From Candidatus Nanopelagicales bacterium (GTDB lineage Bacteria; Actinomycetota; Actinomycetes; S36-B12; UBA5976), in the NCBI GenBank assembly GCA_023254955.1, contig JALRKC010000003.1, positions 416 to 25,906 of the forward strand: a stretch of 25,491 nucleotides of DNA, read 5' to 3'. Below, in pieces: positions 6,893-17,109 of the stretch. The notes beneath the pieces are model-generated. The model had not been told where the DNA came from. It did no database searches and saw only the letters and a list, made by a program, of their open reading frames with translations. Both the position numbers and the translations under genes were made by a program. Positions within the stretch are counted from its first letter, which is position 1; every line of letters starts with the position of its first letter.

Positions 6893-7459
6893 TTAAGCCT
6901 CTTTGGTTTCTTCAGCTGCGCTTACTTCAGCCGCTGGTGCTTCTTCTGCCTTAGTTTCCTCTTGGGTTTCCTGGGTAGTTTCTTCAGTCTTTACTTCTTC
7001 GGCTACAGGTGCTTCAGCAGCTACTTCTTCGGTTGCTGACTCTTCAGCTTTAGGTTCTTCTACCTTAGGTGTTTCTTTAGGCTTAGGAGGGTTCTTCGCT
7101 TCTTCTTCTTTTACCTTAAAAGCATCTTTAACTGCAGCGTCGTAAATTGCCTTGCGATCAACTTTTGGTGGAGCAACTTGAACTTTGTTTGAAGTGTCGC
7201 CTTCGCCCGTGTACTTTTGCCAATCACCCGTTAGTTTCAAAATGGCTTTAACTGGATCAGTTGGTTGTGCTCCTACGCTGAGCCAATACTGAACACGTTC
7301 CGAATTAACTTCAATAACTGATGGATTTTCTTTTGGCTGGTAGACACCAACCTCTTCAATGGAACGGCTGTTCCTGGCAGCTCTTTGATCAGCAATCACA
7401 ATTCGGTACATAGGGGTACGGATTTTGCCTAGACGCTTTAATTTAATTCTTACAGCCAC
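6893..7459 (-). CDS. rpsP: Ribosomal protein bS16 with long acidic C-terminal extension
   Basis: bS16 is a 30S assembly protein. Residues 1–80 are a standard S16 core ([20 protein letters not shown], later [12 protein letters not shown]). A basic/proline linker follows, then from about residue 118 a roughly 70-residue Glu/Ala/Thr-rich tail with motifs such as [18 protein letters not shown], giving 188 aa in total. Actinobacterial S16 proteins commonly carry C-terminal extensions, but this one is long and strongly acidic near its end. The start is GTG at 7457–7459 with AAGGA about six bases upstream. It opens the rpsP–khpA–rimM–trmD cluster, and its promoter must lie in the 100 bases shared with the divergent Xre gene. 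Confidence 0.95.
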   Translation of the reverse strand: MAVRIKLKRLGKIRTPMYRIVIADQRAARNSRSIEEVGVYQPKENPSVIEVNSERVQYWLSVGAQPTDPVKAILKLTGDWQKYTGEGDTSNKVQVAPPKVDRKAIYDAAVKDAFKVKEEEAKNPPKPKETPKVEEPKAEESATEEVAAEAPVAEEVKTEETTQETQEETKAEEAPAAEVSAAEETKEA

Positions 7460-7532
7460 TTTGTTCCTTTGTTATAAATTTTCGAGAAGGCTAAGTCTCC
7501 CAGAGCGCTAGCATCGAGTCATCGATAAGACC

Positions 7533-7561
7533 CATTCTATAGAATGATATTATTCTATAAT
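7533..7561. promoter_or_regulatory. Palindromic operator/promoter between rpsP and the Xre gene
   Basis: CATTCTATAGAATG (7533–7546) is a perfect 14-base palindrome. Two bases later ATTAT-TCT-ATAAT (7549–7561) is a second inverted repeat sharing ATTCTATA. The second repeat overlaps the Xre start codon at 7560. On the plus strand TATTAT at 7548–7553 could be a −10 element giving a leaderless transcript starting at the ATG; TATAGA at 7538–7543 is an alternative. On the minus strand TATAGAAT could serve rpsP. Symmetric sites beside an HTH gene suggest autoregulation, and the location allows control of rpsP too. Functional assignment is inference. Confidence 0.55.
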
Positions 7562-7775
7562 GTTTTTAAATTTAGAAGCGTTAAGGCTGCGGGCTCGTTT
7601 AACCCAAACTGAGGTTGCCGAAAAAATGGGCGTCTCACAAAGACGTGTATCTGCCATCGAAAATGGAGAGGACCTTCAGCTCTCCACTTTGCAGCGCTAC
7701 TTGCGAGCACTGGAAATGGACCTGGAAGTTTTTGCCAACCATAAAGCAAATCGAATTGAAATTAATTTGAGTTAA
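7560..7775 (+). CDS. Small Xre/HTH_3-family DNA-binding protein, antitoxin-like, no partner toxin
   Basis: This 71-residue protein has a helix-turn-helix of the Xre/Cro class at about residues 14–36 (TQTEVAEKMGVSQRRVSAIE). It is followed by a helix and a short C-terminal strand (LSTLQRYLRALEMDLEVFA) as seen in antitoxins of HigA/Xre type. It is one of only two plus-strand genes in the window. No toxin-like gene is adjacent: rpsP is upstream on the other strand and ffh converges, the two stop codons overlapping in TTAA at 7772–7775. The ATG at 7560 lies inside the palindromic region with no Shine-Dalgarno, so translation may be leaderless. It is likely a stand-alone regulator; its target is not known. 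Confidence 0.82.
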   Translation: MFLNLEALRLRARLTQTEVAEKMGVSQRRVSAIENGEDLQLSTLQRYLRALEMDLEVFANHKANRIEINLS

Positions 7776-9235
7776 AGTTTAAAAGCAGATCCATACTCTT
7801 CGGTTGGAACTGTAAACCCTTTTTCTTCTAATGCTCTTTTGGCGGGATTGCCACTGCGTCTTGCGCCTTTCTTGGGCTTTTGCTTTTGTTTTTGTTTGTT
7901 GAAATTAGCGCTAGGAACTCCTGGAATACTTCCAGTAGTTTGAGCTCGTTTCATCATTTTTTGTGCTTCGCTAAACCTTTTGATCAAACTATTTACTTCA
8001 CTCACTTGTACACCGGCACCTTGCGCGATTTTTGCCCTGCGATTGCCATCAAGTAATTTAGGATTTTTGCGTTCTTCCGGCTTCATTGACTGGATGATTG
8101 CTTCAATTCTAATTAACTCTTTGTCGTCGATGGCTTCAATTTGTTTTTTTGCTTGAGCCATTCCTGGCATCATGGTTAGCATTTTTGAAAGTGAACCCAT
8201 GTTTTTAAGGCCCTGTAATTGCTCTAAAAAGTCTTCTAAAGTAAATTCCTCACCACTTGATATTTTTTGTGCAAAACGTTCTTGTTGGCTGGTATCAAAA
8301 ACTCTTTCAGCTTGTTCGATGAGCGATAAAACATCGCCCATATCTAAAATTCGATTTGCCAAACGATCTGGGTGAAACAGATCAAAATCATCTAGTTTCT
8401 CGCCAGTAGAGGCATACAAAATAGGCAGATTTGTAGTTTCGACTAATGACAAAGCAGCACCACCGCGAGCATCGCCATCTAGCTTGGTTAGCACAATTCC
8501 ATCGAAACCAACTTTGCTTAAAAATTGCTCGGCAGTGTTAACTGAATCTTGACCGATCATGGCATCAATTACTAACAGCGTTTCGTCTGGATTTACCGCC
8601 TGCTTTATTGCATGAGCTTGCTTAGTCAAATCATCATCAATAGCTAAACGACCCGCTGTGTCAATAATTACTATGTCATGCAAACTTTTTTTAGCTTCCG
8701 CTAAAGCGCGTTTGGCAACTTCCACTGGGTCGCCCACACCGTTACCCGGCTCTGGGGCAAAAACCGGAACTTTGGCTTGATCGCCAACAATTTTTAATTG
8801 GTCAACTGCATTTGGCCTTTGTAAATCGGCGGCAACTAGTAGCGGTGTGTGGCCATCACGTGCAAAGTATTTGGCTAGCTTTCCTGCAAGCGTGGTTTTA
8901 CCGGCACCCTGCAAACCAAGAAGCATGAATACGGTTGGTGGGTTTTTCGCGAATTTGGGCCTTCGAGTCTCAGCACCTAAAATCCGCATTAACTCTGCAT
9001 GAACAATTTTTGTTACTTGTTGGCCTGGGTTAATCGCCTTAGAGACAGTTTCGCCAAGTGCTTGTTCGCGAATTCGCCCTACAAAATCAGTGGCAACTTT
9101 AAGCGCCACATCACCTTCTAAGAGGGCGGTCTTGATTTCTGCTAAGGCTTCATCGATATCAGCTTCGCTAAGTCGACCCTTGCCACGAAGATTTTTGAGA
9201 GTGTTATTTAGTTTTTCGGAAAGCTGAGCGAACAT
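7772..9235 (-). CDS. ffh: Signal recognition particle GTPase Ffh (SRP54)
   Basis: Ffh binds 4.5S RNA and signal sequences and, with FtsY, delivers ribosomes to the membrane. It has the N domain, a G domain with GLQGAGKTT at about 107–115, DTAGRLAIDDDL and TKLDGDARGG, then a methionine-rich M domain carrying the RNA-binding segment RRAKIAQGAGVQVSEVNSL. I choose the ATG at 9233–9235 (487 aa), because family members begin MF..LS..L...LKNLRGKGRL; a TTG at 9251–9253 would add six residues. Neither has a clear ribosome binding site. The C-terminal tail is basic and Gln/Lys-rich. It follows glnB by about 60 bases and converges with the Xre gene. Confidence 0.97.
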   Translation of the reverse strand: MFAQLSEKLNNTLKNLRGKGRLSEADIDEALAEIKTALLEGDVALKVATDFVGRIREQALGETVSKAINPGQQVTKIVHAELMRILGAETRRPKFAKNPPTVFMLLGLQGAGKTTLAGKLAKYFARDGHTPLLVAADLQRPNAVDQLKIVGDQAKVPVFAPEPGNGVGDPVEVAKRALAEAKKSLHDIVIIDTAGRLAIDDDLTKQAHAIKQAVNPDETLLVIDAMIGQDSVNTAEQFLSKVGFDGIVLTKLDGDARGGAALSLVETTNLPILYASTGEKLDDFDLFHPDRLANRILDMGDVLSLIEQAERVFDTSQQERFAQKISSGEEFTLEDFLEQLQGLKNMGSLSKMLTMMPGMAQAKKQIEAIDDKELIRIEAIIQSMKPEERKNPKLLDGNRRAKIAQGAGVQVSEVNSLIKRFSEAQKMMKRAQTTGSIPGVPSANFNKQKQKQKPKKGARRSGNPAKRALEEKGFTVPTEEYGSAFKL

Positions 9236-9294
9236 GGGTTCAAGCGTAGTCAAGCACCCAAATTCACTCAGCCACCGATTGGCATTCCCAGCAT

Positions 9295-10928
<1,634 letters not shown>

Positions 10929-11062
10929 CAAACCATCCCCTAAATAGAATTATCTTTTTCGCGCCGTTGCGAATGGACAGCACTATTGAGGAGCAATGTA
11001 AACATCAAGGATTAAAAGTGTTGCGTGCATGTATCAATTTGAACTTTTTTGTTACAGGATTA
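10929..11062 (-). promoter_or_regulatory. Probable amtB promoter region
   Basis: About 130 bases separate ftsY from amtB, the longest gap on this side of ffh, so amtB–glnB probably has its own promoter. GATAAT on the minus strand (plus 10949–10954) could be a −10 element close to the start. On the plus strand GTATC, GAACT and GTTAC occur at ten-base steps (11031–11055), resembling GlnR half-sites but with five-base instead of the usual six-base spacers. A small inverted repeat TTCGC/GCGAA is at 10958–10973. None of these is decisive. Confidence 0.3.
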
Positions 11063-11938
11063 TTAACTAAGCAGATCAGTTACAAATTCTTCGGAATCAA
11101 AAGCCTTTATATCTGCTAGTCCTTCACCAATTCCAATGAATTTAACCGGAACTTGTAGCTCTTGAGCTATGGCCACCACGATTCCGCCCTTGGCTGAGCC
11201 GTCAAGTTTGGTCAAGATAACTCCAGTGACATCTACAGCTTCGGTAAATATTTTGGCTTGAATAAGACCGTTTTGCCCAGTCGTGGCGTCAATTACTAAC
11301 AAAACTTCGTTGATAGGGGTTTGCTTCTCTATTACTCGTTTAATTTTTCCTAGCTCATCCATCAAGCCTGCTTTAGTATGCAAACGACCAGCAGTATCTA
11401 CCAGCAAAATATCGGCGTTTAGCTCATTTGCTTTTTGCACTGCCTTAAAGGCCACACTTGCTGGCTCGGAATTATCCTCACCGCGGATAAAATCACTCTC
11501 TGATCTTTGCGCCCAAGTTTCCAACTGATTTGCTGCTGCTGCCCTAAAGGTGTCCGCTGCTGCCAAAACCACAGTCTTACCTGCTGCATGAAAATAATTT
11601 GCTAACTTTCCAACGCTGGTAGTTTTTCCTGTGCCATTTACTCCCACAATTAAGATCACATTTAATTGATCTTTTACAATATTTAATTCTGATGTTTGCG
11701 AAGTAGTTAATACTTCGATCAACACCTCACTTAAGATTTTCTTTGCTGCAGCTACTTCTGAAACACCTTTTAGATTTGGATGCTTCTTTAGTTTTTCAAT
11801 CACTACTTTTACAGTATTTGGACCTAAATCCCCTAAAATTAATGCATCATAAATTTCTTGCCAAGCAGCGTCATCTAATTTTTCTCTTGAAAATGTACTA
11901 ACAAGCTTTTTGCCAAAATCGAAATTAAATAGACCCAC
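11063..11938 (-). CDS. ftsY: SRP receptor FtsY, NG domain only
   Basis: FtsY is the membrane-associated GTPase partner of Ffh. Signature motifs are GVNGTGKTT (99–107), DTFRAAAANQL, DTAGRLHTKAGLMDEL, TKLDGSAKGG and GIGEGLADI. At 291 aa it consists of the N and G domains only; the acidic A domain and N-terminal membrane segment seen in larger actinobacterial FtsY proteins are missing. This is not a mis-called start: an in-frame TGA at 11951–11953 lies five codons upstream of the GTG at 11936–11938. The first residues (GLFNFDFGKKLVSTF) could form the amphipathic membrane-targeting helix. It starts two bases after smc. Confidence 0.95.
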   Translation of the reverse strand: MGLFNFDFGKKLVSTFSREKLDDAAWQEIYDALILGDLGPNTVKVVIEKLKKHPNLKGVSEVAAAKKILSEVLIEVLTTSQTSELNIVKDQLNVILIVGVNGTGKTTSVGKLANYFHAAGKTVVLAAADTFRAAAANQLETWAQRSESDFIRGEDNSEPASVAFKAVQKANELNADILLVDTAGRLHTKAGLMDELGKIKRVIEKQTPINEVLLVIDATTGQNGLIQAKIFTEAVDVTGVILTKLDGSAKGGIVVAIAQELQVPVKFIGIGEGLADIKAFDSEEFVTDLLS

Positions 11939-11940
11939 GA

Positions 11941-14900
11941 TTAGACAGGTTCAGGTTCTCTAGCGTCACGAATTCTTTGGCTTACCACCGCAGAAACGCC
12001 ATCACCCCTCATGCTGATTCCATAAAGTGCGTCTGCAATTTCCATGGTGCGCTTTTGGTGGGTAACAACAATTAATTGACTTTTTTCTCTTAATTCTTCA
12101 TAAATCTGCAATAAACGGCCCAAGTTGGCATCATCCAAAGCAGCTTCAACCTCGTCCAATATGTAGAAGGGGCTTGGTCGCGCTTTAAATAACGAGACTA
12201 GAAAAGCAACTGCCGCTAGTGACTGCTCTCCACCAGAAAGCAAAGTTAACCGCTTTACCTTCTTGCCCTCTGGAGTAGCTTCAACTTCTATACCAGACTC
12301 GCGCAAGTTGTGTGGATCAGTTAAAACTATTTTGCCCTTACCGCCTGGAAACAATCTTGGAAAAATATTTTCAAACTCTCTAGAAACATCTCTATATGCT
12401 TCGAGAAACACCTGTTGAATTCTTTGCTCAACTTCACTAATTACATCTAGCAAATCTTTACGAGTGCGCTTTACATCCTCGAGCTGCTCGGTTAAGAACT
12501 TGTTGCGCTCTTCTAGAGCGGCGAATTCTTCAAGAGCTAAAGGGTTAATTCGACCCAAGAGATTCAATTGTTTTTCGGCTTGGGCTAAGCGCTTTTCTTG
12601 CTGTTCTCTTACGTAAGGAATTGGTGCAGGTGGTGGTGAGTTTGGATCCCGCTTTTCTACTTCTTCTTCAGTTTCAAAAACTGGTACTAATTGATCAGGG
12701 CCATATTCACGCATCAAAGTCTCAGCGTCAACACCATGATCCTCTAGTGTGCGATCTTCCAGCTGTTCAATCCTTAAACGTTGTTCTGTTCTCGCCATTT
12801 CATCTCGATGGACTGAATCAACTAATCTTTCAAGATCGCTAGATAGCTCACGTAACTTTGTTCTTACTGTTAAGAGTTCTTCATCCATCTGTTTCTGCTC
12901 TTTTTGTGCTTCGTCGCGAGCAATTTCAGCTTTCATTAATGAGTTCTCTAAATAATTGAGCGCAGTATCAATCCCGATTAGTACGGCGCTTGCAGTTGCT
13001 GCTGCTCTTCTACGTTGCTCTCTGCGTTCTTGAGCTCGAACTCTCGCCGCACGTTCAGTTTCTGCTTGGCGCTCTAATTGCATGGCGCGTTCAAGTACCG
13101 CTAAATGACGTTCTTCCGCCGTGCGATGCGCCAATCGTGCCTCAATTTCATTCTGGCGTTTTTCTTCTGCTTGAGTTAACAGCTCATCGCGCAGCTTTGG
13201 ATCTAACTCTGCTTCACTTGGCTCGCCTTCGGAGTCATTTAATCTATTTTCCAACTCCCCCAAAACTCTTTCGTCGTCTTGACGAGCTTGTCTTATTTCT
13301 TCTAGAAACTTTTCAAGTCTTTGTGTTTCAGCTTCTGCGCTACGTTTTTGCTCACCCAAAGCACCCAGCTTTTCAGCTACTGCTGAAAGTTCCGCGTCAG
13401 ACTCATGCAAGAGCGCAAGTGCTGCTTCAACTTTTTCGGCTACTCGGTTACGTTCTTCTCGAGCATTTTGTAATTTGAATCTAACTTGGTCTAATTCTCT
13501 GGCAATTTCATCGCGCTTTAATTCAGCAGCTTCTGCTTTTGCCTTAGCTTCAATTTTTGAAGCCGTTTTACCCGACCCACCAATAATGTAGGAAGAAGAA
13601 ACCGCATCACCGTCACGAGTAACTGCCAACAGTCTTGGATGGTTTCTCACCGCAGCTTGTGCGTCAGCCAAATTTTCAACTAAGGCAACTTCTTTCAATA
13701 ACACCCGTAAGGCATTCTCTAATTCATAAGGAGCATTAATTACCTCTAGCGCGCTACGGGCAAATTCAGGAACACTCGGTAGCGCAGACTGATCACCTAA
13801 AGCGTCGGCTAAAAGCATTGCAGCTCTACCTCTGTCATCTCGCTTAAGTTTTTCTACTGCGCGAATTGCCGCAGAAGAATCTTTTGCTGCAATGGCGTTC
13901 GCTGCTCTTCCTAATCCCGTGGCAATTGCCGTTTCCCAGCCTTTTTCAATACGCAATAAGGAGGCAAGCGATCCGATCAATGCATCATCGCCACTAGCTA
14001 ACAATTCATCTGAAGCATCAACTTCTTCTGCAGCTGCTTGCGTTAAGGCTTCAGCTTTTGCCGTCCACGCCGCCTTGTCGCGAGAGATCTCTTGCATTTT
14101 CATCTCTAGATCAGCCACAATTTTTTCATGCTCTGCGAGCTCCTTGGCTGCCGCTTCATGCTGCGCATCAAGATTTGCTTCGCCAGTGTTTAGTCCAGCA
14201 ATTTTTGCTTCTAATGACAAAAATTCCTGCTTTGCTAATTCAGCACGATCTGTGGCCTCTGCAATCTTCAGTTTTAATCTCTCAGACTCAGCGTCTCGTG
14301 CTTCTAAGCGAGACTTAGCCGCCATGATTTGTGAATTTAAACTTGCAATACCGTCTTTAAAGTCAGTTGCCCTTTGTTGAGCTGCTTGAAATCTAATTTG
14401 TTCGCGATTGAATTCTGCTTCTGCACTTTCTCTTTGAGCGGTGGCAGTACTTAGCTCACTTTTTACTCGATTTAATTCAATTTCTAAGTCATTGGCTTGA
14501 CTTCTTACTTCTTTGGCTTCTGCTTCTAAAGCTTCTGGGTCTAGCGCAGACGTTTGATCTGCTTGATCCTCTTCTGCCATCTTTGCTCGCTCTGATGCTA
14601 AAGAACGAGAGCCTAAAAATCTCTCTCTAAGTGAAGCTAACTTGAACCAATCAGCTTGTGCGTTAGAAAGTTTAGGATTTGCTTGGGAGAGTAAAACTTC
14701 TAATTCTGCTTCGCGAGATTTTAATTTAGAGATTTCAGCTTCAACAACTGCTTGGCGCTCTTTAAGTGCAGTTTCGTCGGCAACTTCACGCTCCATTATC
14801 TCGCGCATTCTCTTTAAATCATCGGCGAGCAATCGTAATTTTGCATCACGTAAATCTGCCTGAATCGTCTGCGCTTTTCTCGCCACATCTGCTTGGCGAG

Positions 14901-15516
14901 CTAAAGGTTTGAGTTGTCGACGTAATTCAGTAGTTAAATCCTGTAAACGCAACATGTTGGCTTGTGTTGCATCAAGCTTTCGTTCTGCTTTTTCTTTACG
15001 TTTTCTGTGTTTCAAGACACCGGCAGCTTCTTCAATGAAACCGCGCCTTCCTTCAGGGGTTGAGAGCAGAACATCTTTTAGTTGTCCTTGGCCCACAATT
15101 ACGTGCATTTCACGGCCAATTCCTGAATCGCTTAATAACTCTTGAACATCAAGCAAGCGTGAGGGGTTACCGTTAATGGCATATTCGCTACCACCATTTC
15201 TAAAAAGAGTTCTAGAAATAGTTACTTCTGAATAATCAATGGGCAAAGCACCATCAGTGTTATCAATCGTTAAAGAAACTTCAGCGCGACCTAAAGGAGC
15301 TTTTGAAGTGGTGCCAGAGAAGATGACATCGTCCATCTTGCCGCCACGAAGTGATTTGGCCCCTTGTTCACCCATTACCCAAGCGATCGCATCAACTACA
15401 TTTGACTTGCCGGAACCATTTGGGCCCACAACTGCAGTAATTCCCTCTTCGAAATTGAGGGTGGTTGCAGAAGCAAACGATTTGAAGCCTCTTAAAGTCA
15501 GGCTTTTTAAATGCAA
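11941..15516 (-). CDS. smc: Chromosome segregation protein SMC
   Basis: SMC is the ATPase of the bacterial condensin complex with ScpA and ScpB; neither partner gene is in this window. The 1191-residue protein has Walker A (GPNGSGKS) at 31–38, two long Glu/Arg/Ala-rich coiled coils, a hinge at about 500–660, signature LSGGEQ at 1093–1098 and Walker B with DEVEAALDD at about 1121–1129. The start is TTG at 15514–15516 with GAGGAG six bases upstream, a strong ribosome binding site. It lies between mutM and ftsY, as in many Actinobacteria, but the acylphosphatase gene usually found between mutM and smc is absent. Confidence 0.97.
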   Translation of the reverse strand: MHLKSLTLRGFKSFASATTLNFEEGITAVVGPNGSGKSNVVDAIAWVMGEQGAKSLRGGKMDDVIFSGTTSKAPLGRAEVSLTIDNTDGALPIDYSEVTISRTLFRNGGSEYAINGNPSRLLDVQELLSDSGIGREMHVIVGQGQLKDVLLSTPEGRRGFIEEAAGVLKHRKRKEKAERKLDATQANMLRLQDLTTELRRQLKPLARQADVARKAQTIQADLRDAKLRLLADDLKRMREIMEREVADETALKERQAVVEAEISKLKSREAELEVLLSQANPKLSNAQADWFKLASLRERFLGSRSLASERAKMAEEDQADQTSALDPEALEAEAKEVRSQANDLEIELNRVKSELSTATAQRESAEAEFNREQIRFQAAQQRATDFKDGIASLNSQIMAAKSRLEARDAESERLKLKIAEATDRAELAKQEFLSLEAKIAGLNTGEANLDAQHEAAAKELAEHEKIVADLEMKMQEISRDKAAWTAKAEALTQAAAEEVDASDELLASGDDALIGSLASLLRIEKGWETAIATGLGRAANAIAAKDSSAAIRAVEKLKRDDRGRAAMLLADALGDQSALPSVPEFARSALEVINAPYELENALRVLLKEVALVENLADAQAAVRNHPRLLAVTRDGDAVSSSYIIGGSGKTASKIEAKAKAEAAELKRDEIARELDQVRFKLQNAREERNRVAEKVEAALALLHESDAELSAVAEKLGALGEQKRSAEAETQRLEKFLEEIRQARQDDERVLGELENRLNDSEGEPSEAELDPKLRDELLTQAEEKRQNEIEARLAHRTAEERHLAVLERAMQLERQAETERAARVRAQERREQRRRAAATASAVLIGIDTALNYLENSLMKAEIARDEAQKEQKQMDEELLTVRTKLRELSSDLERLVDSVHRDEMARTEQRLRIEQLEDRTLEDHGVDAETLMREYGPDQLVPVFETEEEVEKRDPNSPPPAPIPYVREQQEKRLAQAEKQLNLLGRINPLALEEFAALEERNKFLTEQLEDVKRTRKDLLDVISEVEQRIQQVFLEAYRDVSREFENIFPRLFPGGKGKIVLTDPHNLRESGIEVEATPEGKKVKRLTLLSGGEQSLAAVAFLVSLFKARPSPFYILDEVEAALDDANLGRLLQIYEELREKSQLIVVTHQKRTMEIADALYGISMRGDGVSAVVSQRIRDAREPEPV

Positions 15517-15556
15517 ATCGCGCTCCTCTAGCGGTTAAATTTCTTCGATGCTAACT

Positions 15557-16429
15557 CTATCTATTCATCCTTTTTCTCTTTTGGCACTGAGGACACCGCG
15601 TACTCCCGCGTCCCACCCCAAAATTCTCTCTAATTAACTTTGTTTTACACCTGTAACAAAGTTGACCCGCTCTGCCGTAGGCCCGCAAGCTTTGCTCGAA
15701 ATACCCACTTTCACCATTTACATTCACATAAAGTGCATCAAACGAAGTGCCGCCTTTTTCTAAGGCCTTGCGCATTACTTTTTCTAAAGCACTAAGCAAC
15801 TTTTGATACTCTTCGATAGAAACTTGGTTTGCTGGAGTCTTCCAATCTAATTTGGCGTGCCAAAGCGCCTCATCGGCATAGATGTTTCCTACCCCACTAA
15901 TTAACTCCTGATTCAAGATTGCACTTTTTACGCAAATTGTGCGCTTCCTTAGGTCCGCAATCGTCTTTTGCTTGTCGAACAGCGGGCTAAATAAATCAGG
16001 CTTAATTTTAAGGACCGAAGCAGGAATCGGTACTTGATTTGCGTCTAAAACAATTGGTTCTAAATTAATCCAACCAAAGGTGCGCTGATCTGAAAAAATT
16101 AACTTTTCGTTCCAGTCAGAAAATTCAAAAATTGCCCGTGCATGAAGCGGTTTCTGCCTCAAATCTTCAATAAATAAAAACTGGCCGCTCATACCCAAGT
16201 GAGCTGATAGCACCCAATCTTCATCATCTAACACAAACCAAAGAAACTTACCGCGACGCCTAACATCCAAAATGGTCTTACTAAGTAATTTGTCTATAAA
16301 TTGCTTTTTTGTGCCTTCAAAATTACGTAGTGTTCGAGGATGTGAGGTTTCTATCCGGCTAATCGTTTTTCCTATTAAGTGACTTGCCAAGCCACTTCGT
16401 ACTACCTCGACTTCGGGTAATTCTGGCAT
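15557..16429 (-). CDS. mutM: Formamidopyrimidine-DNA glycosylase
   Basis: MutM (Fpg) removes 8-oxoguanine and other oxidised purines and cuts the abasic site. The N-terminal PELPEVEVVRSGL supplies the catalytic proline (P2) and E3. A C-terminal zinc finger has cysteines 258, 261, 279 and 282 (CYRC and CPQC). Length, 290 aa, is normal. The ATG at 16427–16429 lies one base after the rnc stop, so it is coupled to rnc. A 40-base gap precedes smc. All essential family residues I can check are intact. Confidence 0.97.
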   Translation of the reverse strand: MPELPEVEVVRSGLASHLIGKTISRIETSHPRTLRNFEGTKKQFIDKLLSKTILDVRRRGKFLWFVLDDEDWVLSAHLGMSGQFLFIEDLRQKPLHARAIFEFSDWNEKLIFSDQRTFGWINLEPIVLDANQVPIPASVLKIKPDLFSPLFDKQKTIADLRKRTICVKSAILNQELISGVGNIYADEALWHAKLDWKTPANQVSIEEYQKLLSALEKVMRKALEKGGTSFDALYVNVNGESGYFEQSLRAYGRAGQLCYRCKTKLIRENFGVGRGSTRCPQCQKRKRMNR

Positions 16430-16430
16430 T

Positions 16431-17102
16431 TTAATTCTTACTTAATTTTTCAAACGCTTCTTTAGCTGCATTTTGCTCAGCAGTTTTTTTACTTTTACCT
16501 GTTCCAGTGCCAAATTCTTGTCCATTAACTATTACCTTCGCAGTAAATTGTTTATCGTGATCTGGCCCTGCTTCAAAAATTAAGTAATCAGCACTGCCAA
16601 GTTTTTTAGAAAACATAACTTCACTCAATGAAGTCTTCCAGTCAAGTGCTGCACCTAGGTCAACAGAATTTTCGATGATTGATGAAAAAAGTTTTAGAAT
16701 AACTTTTGATGTTTTATCCAAGCCATGTGACAAATAAATCGCTCCCAGCACAGCTTCGAGTGAGTCAGCTAATATTGAAGATTTATCTCGACCGCCAGTA
16801 AACTCTTCGCCTTTGCCAAGCATCAAAAATTCACCCAAGCCAATTTCTCTCGCAACATCAGCCAGCGCTCGCGCATTAACAATTGCCGCTCTTAGCTTTG
16901 CCAGTTCGCCTTCTGCTGCTTGAGGATACTTTTGATAAAGCTCTTCGGTAATAACTATTCCCAAAACCGAATCGCCTAAAAATTCAAGTCGCTCATTTGT
17001 TTCTTCTAATGAATTTTCGTATGCGAAAGAGCGATGAGTTAGTGATTGCTTTAATAAGGTTTCAGGTAACTCGATACCGATTCGCGCGGTTAGTTCGCGC
17101 AT
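16431..17102 (-). CDS. rnc: Ribonuclease III
   Basis: RNase III cleaves double-stranded RNA in rRNA maturation and mRNA turnover. The signature ERLEFLGDSVLG (37–48) gives metal-binding E40 and D44, and LADSLEAVLGAIYL gives D112 and E115. A double-stranded-RNA-binding domain follows from about residue 153. The length of 223 aa is typical. The ATG at 17100–17102 starts seven bases after rpmF. The rpmF–rnc–mutM–smc order is the usual actinobacterial arrangement. Confidence 0.97.
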   Translation of the reverse strand: MRELTARIGIELPETLLKQSLTHRSFAYENSLEETNERLEFLGDSVLGIVITEELYQKYPQAAEGELAKLRAAIVNARALADVAREIGLGEFLMLGKGEEFTGGRDKSSILADSLEAVLGAIYLSHGLDKTSKVILKLFSSIIENSVDLGAALDWKTSLSEVMFSKKLGSADYLIFEAGPDHDKQFTAKVIVNGQEFGTGTGKSKKTAEQNAAKEAFEKLSKN

Positions 17103-17109
17103 TTCTCAG

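Noticed and set aside
9236..9253. TTG start for ffh at 9253
   Set aside because: The six added residues are outside the conserved family N-terminus, and no ribosome binding site supports them, though it cannot be excluded.
11031..11055. GlnR box upstream of amtB
   Set aside because: The GTATC/GAACT/GTTAC series has five-base instead of six-base spacers, so it is noted only as part of a candidate promoter region.
12990..13478. Long plus-strand frames opposite smc (also 13892–14380)
   Set aside because: They are leucine- or serine/alanine-rich mirror images of the SMC coiled coil and have no family resemblance.
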